Source of the DNA: Ga0077555 sp963741565
GTDB taxonomy: Bacteria > Pseudomonadota > Alphaproteobacteria > Rhizobiales > Hyphomicrobiaceae
Reading direction: 5' to 3'
Length of the DNA: 64,000 nt
Assembly: GCA_963741565.1 (NCBI GenBank)
Contig: CAVUIK010000003.1
Location: 248,001 to 312,000, forward strand
The notes beneath the pieces are model-generated. The model did no database searches and was not told the DNA's origin. It saw nothing but the letters and a program-made list of their open reading frames with translations. The translations under genes and the position numbers were made by a program. Positions 26,409 through 35,562 of the stretch are shown here, piece after piece (the first letter of the stretch is position 1; the number at the start of each line of letters is the position of its first letter).

Positions 26409-27521
26409 TCACTTGATCGTCACGACGGGCCCTTGCCGATATTTTTCGACGATCTTCATGTCGGGCTCGACGCCGAGGCCGGGGCCGGTCGGCACGCGCA
26501 CGCGGCCATCCTTCGCCAGCATGCTGTCGCCGTAGGGACTGGCCTCGAGATTGGCATAGATGTTCTCGAGCATCGTGTCGGTCGACAGCGACGCGACGAC
26601 GTGAATGGAGGCGAGGTTGCCCGGCCCGAAATAGGCACAGTGCGGGATGAGCTCGACCGAATGCCCTTCGGCGGCGGCGGCGATTTTGCGCAACTCGGTG
26701 ATGCCGCCGATCTTGGTCACGCTGGGTTGCGCGATATCGATCGAGCCTTTCTGGAACATGTCGATGAAGTCGTGGAGACCGGCAGCATTCTCCCCAGCGG
26801 CAATACGGGTGGTGCCTTGCCGGCGAACGTGGGCGAGGCCGCTGTGATCCTCGGGTGGCCAGACTGGCTCCTCCAGCCAATAGAGGTTGGCCGGCCGATA
26901 GGCTCGCTCCATCTCGATCGCCTGGGCGACGGTCCACGGGCAATTGACGTCGTTCATGATTGCGATGCCTGGACCCGCGCCTTCGCGTGCCGCATTCACG
27001 GCCTCGACAGTGTGCTCGTGCAATTTGATGTGCTTGAAGCCTTTCGCCACGCGATCGGCGCAGATCTTGGCGACGGTGGCCGGCGTGCCGTAGCGCATCA
27101 GGCTGGAATAGGCGCGGACCTCCTTGCGGCGTGCGCCTCCGAGCAGCGCGCTGACCGGAAGTCCCGCACGCTTGCCCGCGATGTCCCACAGCGCGATGTC
27201 GACCCCGGAGTGGGCGTAGACGACTGGTCCGTTGCGGCCAAAGATGTGGAAGGTCTGCGCCGCCTCCCGGTGCAGCGCGCTGATATCTGTCGGGTCTTTG
27301 CCGATGAACCAGGGGCCGACGTAGGACTCGAGCGCCGCCTTGGTGGCCGGGATGATGTTGTGGCCGAAGCCCTCGCCCCAGCCGGTGATCCCGAGATCCG
27401 TCTCCACCTGGACCAGCAGGTGATCCTGGGACGGGAACCGCAAGCCCGCGAACTCCTGCCGCGGGGCGCCCATATCATAGGGAATGCGGACGTAATGGGC
27501 GTGGATGGCAGTAATTTTCAT
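26409..27521 (-). CDS. Mandelate racemase/muconate lactonizing enzyme family protein (acid sugar dehydratase-like)
   Basis: 370 residues of the enolase superfamily, starting MKITAIHAHYVRIP with GAGG-like ribosome site upstream; the longer frame to 27614 is not family-like. Seen: capping domain with VDIALWDIAGK, KHIKLHEH at the second strand, metal ligands Asp (IMNDVNCPW), Glu (YWLEEPV) and Glu (AAGENAAG), and a strand-7 His (ELIPHCAYFGPG). Where mandelate racemase has Asp270 in MPDAMKIGG, this protein has QPSVTKIGG, so the usual His-Asp dyad partner is Ser. Members dehydrate acid sugars or racemise hydroxyacids. First gene of the minus-strand run. Confidence 0.86.
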   Translation of the reverse strand: MKITAIHAHYVRIPYDMGAPRQEFAGLRFPSQDHLLVQVETDLGITGWGEGFGHNIIPATKAALESYVGPWFIGKDPTDISALHREAAQTFHIFGRNGPVVYAHSGVDIALWDIAGKRAGLPVSALLGGARRKEVRAYSSLMRYGTPATVAKICADRVAKGFKHIKLHEHTVEAVNAAREGAGPGIAIMNDVNCPWTVAQAIEMERAYRPANLYWLEEPVWPPEDHSGLAHVRRQGTTRIAAGENAAGLHDFIDMFQKGSIDIAQPSVTKIGGITELRKIAAAAEGHSVELIPHCAYFGPGNLASIHVVASLSTDTMLENIYANLEASPYGDSMLAKDGRVRVPTGPGLGVEPDMKIVEKYRQGPVVTIK

Positions 27522-27641
27522 GGGAGCCTCGGCTGATGGGCGGCAATGGCGCGTCGATACAACGTCAATGAGCCACAGGGGCTTGGCAAGAGCAGCTCGA
27601 CGCATGTGTTGCAAATTTGTTGATGCATCTATTCCGGATTA

Positions 27642-27658
27642 TGGAATTATATATTCCA
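27642..27658 (-). promoter_or_regulatory. Candidate operator ahead of the enolase-superfamily operon
   Basis: Perfect 6-bp arms TGGAAT / ATTCCA with spacer TATAT lie about 120-135 bases before the start at 27521. A further ATTCC at 27631-27635 forms another inverted pair with GGAAT at 27643-27647, so three half sites are spaced 12 and 10 bases apart. The site is strongly AT-rich against a GC-rich background. GntR-type regulators of sugar-acid genes bind such short-armed palindromes; the actual regulator is not in the window. Confidence 0.4.
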
Positions 27659-27751
27659 ATTCTCTTGCCTTTTTGTCGCAGTTGGTGTTCATTCAACAGG
27701 TTCAAACGTGGCGCCGTCCCACCTTCCCCCCAAAGTGGCGTCACGCTTTTT

Positions 27752-27785
27752 GCCCGCGGCCTTCCCCCGGCCGCGGGCATTTTTA
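27752..27785 (+). terminator. Strong hairpin with T-run on the plus strand
   Basis: A perfect 10-bp stem GCCCGCGGCC (27752-27761) / GGCCGCGGGC (27769-27778) is followed on the plus strand by ATTTTTATT. It therefore reads as an intrinsic terminator for plus-strand transcription, although no plus-strand gene precedes it. On the minus strand it follows the PhoX-like stop directly, where it may act as a 3'-end hairpin. Confidence 0.6.
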
Positions 27786-29609
27786 TTGGCGCTCGCGTTT
27801 CGACGTGGGCATCGGGCCGATGAACCCGACCACCGATGCCCGATGCCGGGGATCATCGGTCGGGGGCTGGGTCGTGATCTTGGAGCCCTCCGCGTAGGGG
27901 TGCTGGATCACGGCGCTCAGGTAGTCGAAGCCATTGATGTTCGGGTACCAGTAGATCCCGCTGGCTTCGGCACCCGGCGGCATCTGCATGATCCGCGTGA
28001 GTTTCTCGCGGCCGACGTCGTAGGCCCAGATACTGTCGTTGTGGCGCCAGCCGCCGGTGTCCTCGGCGATGATCAGCGTGTCGTGCTCGGGGATAAACGT
28101 CACGTTGTCGGGGCCCGCGATACCCATGCAGGAATTGGCATCGGTTGGCGGCACCGCCGCATTGTAGCGTCCACTCAAGAGGGGCGTCATCGAGCGGGCG
28201 ACATACTGAGATCCCACCGTGTCATCCCGCCCGAGATCCAGGCCAAAGACCGCGCCGCAGGGATTGTAGGCAAGCTGGATATGGTTCGGACCGCCACGAT
28301 CGAAGGAGTCGGATGACTTCCCCCGGTCCGCGCGGTTCTCCATACCGCGGGCTACCGACGTAATGGACAGCATGAGCCGCTGGCGCTTCGGATCGTAGGT
28401 GATCCCTTCGGCCTTGCTGAACTCGGTCGTGGCGCCTTTGAGGGCGGCGTAACGCCGTGTCTCGAGCCGCGAGGCGAGCATGTCCTTGCCCGGGCGCACC
28501 TTCAAGCATTCGCCGGCCTGTTTGGCGAGATCACCGACAAAGTTCACGGCCCCGAATGTTGCGGGGCATTGACCATCCCCCGACATTTCTGCGGTCTCGA
28601 ACAGCGCGTCGAAGGTGATGCCCTCCTCGATCGCCCGCGCGATTGGGCGTGACTGCGCCGCGCCGAGGTCGATCCAAGTGATCTTGGCGGTGCCGTCGAT
28701 GCTGCCGGGCGCCGACGTTTGCTCCCAGCGGGCGGCAAAGAGCCGGCCCGACGTGAGATCGCCGGCACGGTCGGCGTGGAACAGAAAGAAGCCAGTGTTG
28801 TCGCCGTCATCGCTCATATAGACCGTGCGCCGGTCCGGCATGACGTAGGCCAGCTCATGGCTGAATCGGCCCATCGCGTAGTGTCGGGAGACGCCGACAT
28901 TGAGCCATCCCTTGACGTTGACTTCGAAAGCAAAGCCGTACTGATAAGGCTTGAAGCGGGCCTTGATCTGCTCGAAGTCAGGCTTCTGCGGGTCGATGCC
29001 GAAATAGGGCAGCTTGCGCGGAATCCAGCGGCCCAGCTGCTTTGGATCGGCAGCCGCGACGGACTGCGCAAATGCGCGAGCATCCGGGGGGTACTCTTCG
29101 CCGCCGATGTGGGTTCCCCAGGGCGAGATCATGCCGGCACATGGATTATAGATGCCGCCCATATGACCGAGGCGAAGGGCGCGCGTGTCGAGAGCCGTGA
29201 TCTGGCCGGTGCTGCGGTTCTGCTTCAAGCGGGTCAGGTAGAGCGACGACGGCAGCGCTTCCATGTGCGTGACCGCCCAGAGCCGTCCGCCCGATCGCAG
29301 GATCGAGGAGTAGTCGGGATAGACTGAAATGCTGGGCTTGCCGTCGGTGGTGATCGGCCGGTTCTGCCAATCCGTCAGCTGGCCGAAGGTGCCGCCGCCG
29401 ATGCGATCGCCGGTTGCCATCATCGGCTGGAACGAGATCGGGATTTGCTTGCCATCGATGGTGACGGCGGTGGTGGCGCGATAGGTGCTTCGCTGCTCGT
29501 CGGTGGTCGCAGGCGGGACTGGCTCGAACGACAGCTCGCCGCTCACGGCCTGTGCTCCCAGCACGATGGACAGCAGCAGGGCGGCAACGAACGAGCGGAT
29601 GGGTTTCAC
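27783..29609 (-). CDS. PhoX/DUF839 family exported protein
   Basis: 608 residues with a Sec signal peptide (about 1-24, MKPIRSFVAALLLSIVLG). The DUF839/PhoX beta-propeller is recognised by GHMGGIYNPCAGMISPWGTHIGGEEY-type sequence, MSDDGDNTGFFLFHADRAGD, a GITYDPKRQRLMLSITS block, and GPDNVTFIPEHDTLIIAEDT. PhoX enzymes are calcium/iron-dependent periplasmic phosphatases; whether this divergent member keeps the metal site cannot be checked by eye, and a Tat signal, usual in PhoX, is absent. It stands alone between the sugar-acid operon and a small membrane protein gene on the other strand. Confidence 0.75.
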   Translation of the reverse strand: MKPIRSFVAALLLSIVLGAQAVSGELSFEPVPPATTDEQRSTYRATTAVTIDGKQIPISFQPMMATGDRIGGGTFGQLTDWQNRPITTDGKPSISVYPDYSSILRSGGRLWAVTHMEALPSSLYLTRLKQNRSTGQITALDTRALRLGHMGGIYNPCAGMISPWGTHIGGEEYPPDARAFAQSVAAADPKQLGRWIPRKLPYFGIDPQKPDFEQIKARFKPYQYGFAFEVNVKGWLNVGVSRHYAMGRFSHELAYVMPDRRTVYMSDDGDNTGFFLFHADRAGDLTSGRLFAARWEQTSAPGSIDGTAKITWIDLGAAQSRPIARAIEEGITFDALFETAEMSGDGQCPATFGAVNFVGDLAKQAGECLKVRPGKDMLASRLETRRYAALKGATTEFSKAEGITYDPKRQRLMLSITSVARGMENRADRGKSSDSFDRGGPNHIQLAYNPCGAVFGLDLGRDDTVGSQYVARSMTPLLSGRYNAAVPPTDANSCMGIAGPDNVTFIPEHDTLIIAEDTGGWRHNDSIWAYDVGREKLTRIMQMPPGAEASGIYWYPNINGFDYLSAVIQHPYAEGSKITTQPPTDDPRHRASVVGFIGPMPTSKRERQ

Positions 29610-29778
29610 GGTGCAGCTCCGGGACGGGGACGGGACGTCTCCGTATCTATCAGGTCAGCCGTTCGGCGGAAGCCTCCTCGTTTGGATGGAACCCAGTGTT
29701 AACCAGTCGTTTGCCAAGACATGAATTAATGGCTGGATATTGATCCGGCAGCCGCGCATGGCGCCGAAGGAGCTGACG

Positions 29779-30081
29779 ATGTCACGCTTGCTTGGGAGTC
29801 TCGTGCTGCTCGCGACCGGCTTTGTCGTCGTTGCAATGGGGTTAGGCGCGGGACCGGCAGCTCCGAATGTGTTCGGCGCAGGGGCGCTGAGCCTTCCGCG
29901 GGTGCTCGATGGTGGATCCTACGCCCTTGGCGTGTTGAGCGGGCTGGCCGCCGCCGTCCTGTATCGGGTGCCGTGGAGCGCGATCCCCGGCGTTATCCTC
30001 GGCTGGATCATCGGCTGGCGCCGGAATTTCGTGCTCATGAGCCTGGCAACGGTGTTCGCGAGCGTCCTGCTGCTCTACTGA
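29779..30081 (+). CDS. Small membrane protein of unknown function
   Basis: 100 residues from ATG 29779, which follows GAAGGAG at ideal spacing; the upstream ATG at 29740 lacks such a site. Three hydrophobic segments are visible (about 4-24, 42-62 and 67-100), with a short RVPWSAIPG loop between the second and third and an RRN turn near residue 80. I do not recognise a family. It is divergent from the PhoX-like gene and converges on a 67-residue gene. Confidence 0.6.
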   Translation: MSRLLGSLVLLATGFVVVAMGLGAGPAAPNVFGAGALSLPRVLDGGSYALGVLSGLAAAVLYRVPWSAIPGVILGWIIGWRRNFVLMSLATVFASVLLLY

Positions 30082-30105
30082 GCCGCTGGCCACGCCAAGG
30101 CGCCA

Positions 30106-30309
30106 TCAGTGGACGATGTGCGAGCCGGCCAACCGGACCAGCGCGTTGTTGATATTCTCGATCCGGCGCAGGTAGCCTTGCGCTTCCATGTGCTGCTCGG
30201 CCCGGGTGAGCAGGTCGTTGAGGCGCAGGACACAGGCCGCGCGCTCCTCCTGCAAGCCCTGGATGGCGAGATCGACGACGGACCGGACTTCTGCGTGTTG
30301 CGCGATCAT
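30106..30309 (-). CDS. Small hypothetical protein, helical
   Basis: 67 residues from MIAQHAEVRSVVDLAI. GGAGG lies 9 bases before the ATG, which supports this start over a longer frame to 30366. The sequence is rich in Leu, Arg, Glu and Gln with heptad-like spacing (IQGLQEERAACVLRLNDLLT), so it is probably an alpha-helical or coiled-coil protein. Family not recognised. It lies between a small membrane protein gene and dgoA. Confidence 0.5.
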   Translation of the reverse strand: MIAQHAEVRSVVDLAIQGLQEERAACVLRLNDLLTRAEQHMEAQGYLRRIENINNALVRLAGSHIVH

Positions 30310-30496
30310 GGCTGGCAGCCTCCAAAAGTTACGCGCTGCAACGAGTTTCCAATCTATCGCCGACACATTTCAAGCACGCCAAAAACGCCGGGCGAATTTG
30401 CGTTGAATTTTATCAAATCGACCAATTCTGGGCGCCTTATTCCCGAGTCGCGGTCCTGTGGTCAATGGCGGGATTAAAGCAGGGTGAAGATCAAAT

Positions 30497-31126
30497 CTAC
30501 CGGGCGGGCGCGGCCAGTGCTGCCAGCAGGCGGGCCGCGTCGGACCCGACATCGGCCGGCGACTTGCCCGGCGCATAGAGCGACGAGCCGATGCCGAAGG
30601 CGTCGGCGCCGGCTGCCCGGTAGGCCGGGATGTTGGCGGCCGAAACACCGCCGACGGGGATGAGCCGCACCTCCTTCGGCAACACGGCCCGCAACGCCTT
30701 GACGACAGCCGGCGTGATCATTTCGCCGGGAAACAGCTTGAGCGCATCGGCGCCAGCGGCCAGGGCCGCGAAGGCCTCGGTTGGCGTTGCAACGCCAGGC
30801 GCGACCACGAGCCCGTGCGCCTTGGCAGCCCGGATCACCAAGGGATCGGAATGCGGCATGACGATCAGGCGTCCGCCGGCCGCTTTCACGGCCTCGACGT
30901 CGGCCGGCTGCATCACGGTGCCGGCACCGATGATGGCCTCCGCATTGTAGCGCCGGGTCAGCACGCCGATCGACTCGAGCGGCCGCGGCGAATTGAGCGG
31001 CACCTCGATGATCCGAAACCCGGCGGCGATCAGCGCCGCGCCGACCGGCAGCGCCTCACCCGGCGTGATGCCACGCAGAATGGCGATCAGCGGGCAGGCC
31101 TTGAGGGCAGCGTCGAACGAGATCAT
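30497..31126 (-). CDS. dgoA: 2-dehydro-3-deoxy-6-phosphogalactonate aldolase
   Basis: 209 residues, KDPG/KDPGal aldolase family (TIM barrel). The catalytic Glu41 lies in IIEVPLNSP, a motif characteristic of the KDPGal type (LNSP), and the Schiff-base Lys130 in ALKLFPGE; RGI near residue 18 and GAGTV near 68 bind phosphate. It splits 2-dehydro-3-deoxy-6-phosphogalactonate into pyruvate and glyceraldehyde 3-phosphate in the De Ley-Doudoroff pathway of galactose/galactonate. Its start overlaps the dgoK stop by four bases, so both steps are coupled. Confidence 0.9.
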   Translation of the reverse strand: MISFDAALKACPLIAILRGITPGEALPVGAALIAAGFRIIEVPLNSPRPLESIGVLTRRYNAEAIIGAGTVMQPADVEAVKAAGGRLIVMPHSDPLVIRAAKAHGLVVAPGVATPTEAFAALAAGADALKLFPGEMITPAVVKALRAVLPKEVRLIPVGGVSAANIPAYRAAGADAFGIGSSLYAPGKSPADVGSDAARLLAALAAPAR

Positions 31127-32052
31127 GCGGCGGCTCCCATGAGACCTTTGGCGCGGGCAATCGCGTAGAGCCCCGCGGCGGCGCAGTCGGGTGGCGCGGC
31201 CGTGGCATCGAGACCGGCATGCTGCAGCGCCAAAGTGTAGCGCGCGGCCATGGCCTCGCTGCCGATCACGATCACCTCCGAAAGACCGTGCGCCGCGTCC
31301 TGGATCTCGGCTCCGATGAGCATGCCAGACAGATAATCGGCGGCCTCGGTGGGGGCCAGTTCATCGAAGAGACCCAGCGTGCGAACCGAGAACACACGAT
31401 GGAGTAGCGCGCCCGCTCCGCCGCCATCGTCCATGCCGGCATCGACGCCGCGCAGGAAGCCGTTGCCGATGGCGCTCACGTCGGCTGGCTCCGCCATCAT
31501 GCGGCCGAGGATCGTATGCCCCTTCAGCGCCGCGAAGATCTCGCCTGTCATGTAGGTCGCGAAACCGGCAATCCGTCCATCAGTAACCTGGACCCATTTG
31601 GCGTGCGTTCCCGGTAAGACGAACATACCCTCGCTCAGGCCGAGGCACGCCAGCGCGCCGAAAATCTGGGTTTCCTCGCCACGCATGACGTCGGGTGCTC
31701 CTAAGGCTGATCGCGTATCGGCGCCGGGCACGATGGCGACCGGGCCAAGACCTGCGACGGCCAGCGGCAGCAGATTTGGCGCCACGTCGGCCAATCCGGC
31801 GGGACAATGCACGTAGGGCGCTTCGGCCCAGCCCTGACGGCTGCCGATCATACCGGACATCAGGACGGGGAGAGGTCCGTTGGCCGCGATCCAGGGCGCG
31901 ACGGCTGTTTTGAGAGTTGCTTCGAACCGGTCCTTGGCCGCGAGGATGCCATTGGCTGAGCTTGTGCTGTCGAGAACGCGACCGCCGGGGCCGAGCAAGT
32001 AGGCGCGAAACGATGTCGTGCCCCAATCGACGGCGATCAGCTTGTCAGACAT
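31123..32052 (-). CDS. dgoK: 2-dehydro-3-deoxygalactonokinase
   Basis: 309 residues of the DgoK family (ASKHA-type sugar kinase). It starts MSDKLIAVDWGTTSFRAYLL, the phosphate-1 loop, then has VLMSGMIGSRQGWAEAPYV and FVLPGTHAKWVQV, both diagnostic for DgoK. It phosphorylates 2-dehydro-3-deoxy-D-galactonate for the aldolase encoded next. The enolase-superfamily, SDR and lactonase genes 3-9 kb away could supply the earlier galactose-to-galactonate steps, but the link is inferred, since they are in a separate transcript. Confidence 0.92.
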   Translation of the reverse strand: MSDKLIAVDWGTTSFRAYLLGPGGRVLDSTSSANGILAAKDRFEATLKTAVAPWIAANGPLPVLMSGMIGSRQGWAEAPYVHCPAGLADVAPNLLPLAVAGLGPVAIVPGADTRSALGAPDVMRGEETQIFGALACLGLSEGMFVLPGTHAKWVQVTDGRIAGFATYMTGEIFAALKGHTILGRMMAEPADVSAIGNGFLRGVDAGMDDGGGAGALLHRVFSVRTLGLFDELAPTEAADYLSGMLIGAEIQDAAHGLSEVIVIGSEAMAARYTLALQHAGLDATAAPPDCAAAGLYAIARAKGLMGAAA

Positions 32053-32102
32053 CTCGATCCCACGTCTGGCGATCCACGTCCCGTCTCCGCTGCATCGGCG
32101 CC

Positions 32103-32309
32103 TCAGGCGATGATATCCGGCGTGATCTGGTCCTCGACTGCGATAATGCGATCCTTGAGCTGAAGCTTTTGTTTCTTCAAGCGTTTGATCTGGAGTTGAT
32201 CGAGATCGGTCGACGCCTCGAGCGCGATGATCCGGTCATCGAGCGCGCGATGCTCGTCTCTGAGCTTGACGAGCTGCTCCCGAAGTTCGCGGTCGTCCCG
32301 ACGTTGCAT
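32103..32309 (-). CDS. YdcH/DUF465 family small coiled-coil protein
   Basis: 68 residues. The family pattern LREQLVKLRDEHRALDDRI and LKKQKLQLKDRI is clear: two helices forming a coiled-coil hairpin. Function is not established. It is common as a single gene in alphaproteobacteria. It lies alone between dgoK and the DUF1592 gene, with no overlap to either. Confidence 0.85.
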   Translation of the reverse strand: MQRRDDRELREQLVKLRDEHRALDDRIIALEASTDLDQLQIKRLKKQKLQLKDRIIAVEDQITPDIIA

Positions 32310-32399
32310 GATTGGCTGGCCATCCCTGGCGATTCGCAGCGCTATCGCCTTCGGGAATTATCGCCGCGACCCGCCACTTTCGCAACCCTGAATAAGGGC

Positions 32400-34114
32400 T
32401 TATTGGCGCTGGGCGGCGCGGTCGGACGCGGCCAGTGTCCGCAGCAGTCGCAGGATGTCCTGGTCGTCGTTGCGTGAAAACTCGGCGAACATGCGCCGCA
32501 GCAGCGGGTCATCAGAGGGTTCTTCCTGACGGCCCATGTAGAAGCGGAACATCTGGCGCACGAAGCACTGCTTGAACATCGCCGAGTTCGTGAGCACCTT
32601 CAGCGCCTCGACGGGCCCGGCGGCGCGCGCCTTGCCTTCATCGAGGAAGTCGATCTCGATGCTGGCGTCGATCGGATGCCCGCTCTCTTCTTTGGTGCGC
32701 CAGCGGCCGAGCGCATCGTAGCTTTCCTGGAAGAAGCCGAACGGGATTGATGATCTTGTGGCAGCCGATGCAGGCGGCGCGTTTGGTCGAGTTCTCGATC
32801 TTCTCGCGCTCGGTCTTGCCGTCGGTGTCATAGAGCGTGAGATCGAGACCTTGCGGCGGCGGCTCCATCTCCATGCACATCACTTTGCGCACCCAGAACA
32901 CGCCGCGTTTGATCGGGCGGGTATCGGTCGGGCCGGAGTGGGAGGCGAGCAGCGCCGGTTGTGAGAAGATGCCGAAGCGTTGCGCCGGGTTGAGATCGAC
33001 GGGTTTGGCGCCGGAGTCACCGGTTTTAGTGCCGTAGATCGGCTCCAGCGGCTTGGGAACGAAGGTCTGCGTTGCCTGCGTGATATCGCGCAGCTTGGGC
33101 GCGGGCTTGGCGAGCTGCGATCGCAGGAAGCGGTCCGTTTCCTCGAGCATGGCGGTCTCGAGTTTGGCGTCGAAGGCCGGGAAGATCTTTTGTGAGATCG
33201 TGAACTCGCCGGGTTCTTTGATCTCGAGCCAGGCCCGGAAAAAGCGGACCAGTTTTTCGCGGGACGGCTTGGATGCGAGGATGCGGCCAAGCGTGTTGTC
33301 GACGTTGGCGGGTGTTTGCACGTCGTTGAGGGCGTGCAGAGACTTCGAAGCCGAGCGCATCCGGCGGCGCATCCGCTAGCGTGTACGTGAGGGCCTGCAG
33401 CCGCTGGGCGGGCAGCAGTGCCCGATGAATCCGGTTGTCGAGATCCAGCTCCTTGCGGAACAGGAAGTTCGGGGAACTCAGCACCACCTCGACCAGCTCG
33501 GCGGTCGCCTGGGCGGGGCCGGCGCTCTTGACGCTGGTTGCGTAGAACTCGACGATCTTGTCCGCGATTTTCTCGCCGAGCTTCTTGCCGTCGCTGTCGT
33601 CGCCGCGAAACGCGGTCATTACGAAGCGGCGTGCCTCGATCCGGAGACAATCGTCGGAGCCGTTCTGCGCCGTGCAGTCGATCAGGCCAGCCGGGTTCTT
33701 GCGCACCTCGGCCGTGATCCCGCCGATCCACTTCGAAAGCGCGCCGACGTTGGCCGGGTTGAAGCTCAGGATTTCCGCGTACTCGTAGTTCGTCTGCAAT
33801 GGATCGCGCGGCATGAACTGCTTGACGGAGGCCAGCTTGTATTTCGGAAACAACGAGGCGGCCGATGCGTCGAGCTGGTCGCGTGTCAGCCGGAAAATGC
33901 GTTTCCGGGAGCGGCTGCCGGCTGACCCGGGAAAATACTTGCAGGCCAACGTATCGGCTGGCTCTTTGGCGGCTGCGCACATATCCGCCGGCGGCTGGGA
34001 CTCGCTCCACGCGGGCGTGTCCGTCACGCCGGCTGCCGTGACGGCAACCAGTGACGCTAACAGCGCGATCCGGAGGCGCCAACGGGGCATGGTGCGAGAT
34101 TTTCCCCAGCTCAT
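32400..34114 (-). CDS. DUF1592-family (DUF1595/1592/1588/1585) exported protein, two frameshifts
   Basis: About 570 residues after repair. The N-terminus has a signal peptide (LRIALLASLVAVTAAG). The DUF1587-DUF1595 region includes LFPKYKLASVKQF; DUF1592 includes ELVEVVLSSPNFLFRKE and LGRILASKPSREKLVRFFRAW; DUF1588 carries a c-type haem motif, CIGCH, followed by INPFGFFQESYDALGRWR; DUF1585 ends the protein. Frame breaks lie near 33344-33345 (GAAG for GAG) and 32743-32745 (CCC for CC on the coding strand). Such proteins are typical of Planctomycetes, myxobacteria and acidobacteria, paired with DUF1552. ATG 34112-34114 lies 5 bases after the DUF1552 stop; ATG 34090 is an alternative. Confidence 0.78.
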
Positions 34115-34119
34115 GCGGT

Positions 34120-35562
34120 TCAAATGATCGCGCCCTTGCACAGGCTCGGCAGGCCGAACGTGTTGGTTTCGATGCCGGCAGCCTTCAGGCAGGAAATATG
34201 GAGATCGTTGTTGTTGCGGCCGCGGGCGTCGACGATCAGGCCGGTCTTGAAGCGCCCGCCGCCCTGGCCCGCGAAGATGAAGGGGACGTTGGTCAGGTAG
34301 TGGCCCGACGAGCTGTTGGACCAGCACTCCATCCCAAGGAAGACGGAACTGTTGTAGAGCGCGGACTTGCCGCCGCCGTCATCGATGGATTTGAGCGCGG
34401 TCAGCAGGCCAGCGAACTTCTCGGAATAGTAAGTGTCGAGCTTCACGAGGCTCTCGACGTCGCCGTTGTGCTCGAGCGTGTGATGGGCCTTGTGGAGGCC
34501 GCGGCTCGGCCACGTCTGGCCGCTGGAGCCGCCCGAGAGCGTGAATGCGGCGACGCGCGTCAAGTCGGTCTCGAAGGCGAACTTGATCATGTTGATCATC
34601 TGATCGTGGACCGGCGAGAGCAGATCCAGGTTCTGCTTATTGGCGCCGTTGGCGGTGGGGCGGCCGGGGACGGCGCAGGGCTGCGTTTTGGCGTTGGACG
34701 CCGTTTTCGCCGGCTCGGCGCTGCCCTGCTGGCGCGCCGATTTTTCGGACTGGTTCCAGTTCTCGAGCAGGCCGTCGAGCTTGCGCGAATGCTCGGGATC
34801 GAAGTCGAAGCGCTGCTTGGCGTCCTTGATGTCGGCGAGAATGAGGTCGACGACGCTGGAGCGGCGGGCGAGCGCGGCATTCATTTTGTCGGCATCGCCG
34901 CGCGGCTGGTTGGATTGCTGGCCGCAGGACCGGCGGGCGGTCTGCATCAGCAGGTCGTAGACTTGGCCGGCATCCTGCATCGGCTCGATCGCGTTGCCGT
35001 AGCGGCCATCGCCGGGCAAACGGTTGCGGAACGAAATATAGCGGTTACCGACGCCGACCTGATCGGCATCGGAATGCGCGCCGCCGCCGACATGCAGGCT
35101 GGCGAGCGGGACGTCCTTCAGGTCGCCTCGGGCCTTGTAGTGGTTGGCGATCCGGACATCGATCGACTCGTTGTCGGTGTAGGCGAAATAGGCGTCGTTC
35201 TTGAAATACTTGTAGCTGTGGCCGGTGGTGCAGCCATAGACGCCGGCCGCGTGCTCTTCCTTGTAGCCGTCGCTTTTCGGGCTGCCGCCATGGATGTTCA
35301 TGTTCTTGAACAGGATGAGGTCGGAGGCATGTGCCTGCAGCGGCGCGATCGGCGTGCCGGCCAGGTTGGTCAGCGAGGCGGGATTGGTGCGGCTCGGATA
35401 GTAGGAGCCGCCCTTGAAGAACATGAGATAGCGGGGCGCCTTGTCGAAGGGCGTCTCGGCCGCATAGGCCATGCTGCGCAGCACGGGATGGATGAGGAGG
35501 GCAGAGAGACCGAACGTCTTGATGACGTCGCGACGCGACAGGGGGTTGCTGGGCCGTCTCAT
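34120..35562 (-). CDS. DUF1552 domain protein with a Tat-like signal
   Basis: 480 residues. The N-terminus RRDVIKTFGLSALL resembles a twin-arginine signal (SRRDVIK), followed by AYAAE as a cleavage region. The DUF1552 domain is seen in YLMFFKGGSYYP, EEHAAGVYGCTTGH, HDQMINMIKFAFETDLTRVA and LKAAGIETNTFG. The family is related to sulfatase/DUF1501-type alkaline-phosphatase-fold proteins. It is almost always next to a DUF1592-type cytochrome-like protein, as here. Their joint role is not known; polysaccharide or polymer degradation outside the cell has been suggested by context in other bacteria. Confidence 0.85.
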   Translation of the reverse strand: MRRPSNPLSRRDVIKTFGLSALLIHPVLRSMAYAAETPFDKAPRYLMFFKGGSYYPSRTNPASLTNLAGTPIAPLQAHASDLILFKNMNIHGGSPKSDGYKEEHAAGVYGCTTGHSYKYFKNDAYFAYTDNESIDVRIANHYKARGDLKDVPLASLHVGGGAHSDADQVGVGNRYISFRNRLPGDGRYGNAIEPMQDAGQVYDLLMQTARRSCGQQSNQPRGDADKMNAALARRSSVVDLILADIKDAKQRFDFDPEHSRKLDGLLENWNQSEKSARQQGSAEPAKTASNAKTQPCAVPGRPTANGANKQNLDLLSPVHDQMINMIKFAFETDLTRVAAFTLSGGSSGQTWPSRGLHKAHHTLEHNGDVESLVKLDTYYSEKFAGLLTALKSIDDGGGKSALYNSSVFLGMECWSNSSSGHYLTNVPFIFAGQGGGRFKTGLIVDARGRNNNDLHISCLKAAGIETNTFGLPSLCKGAII

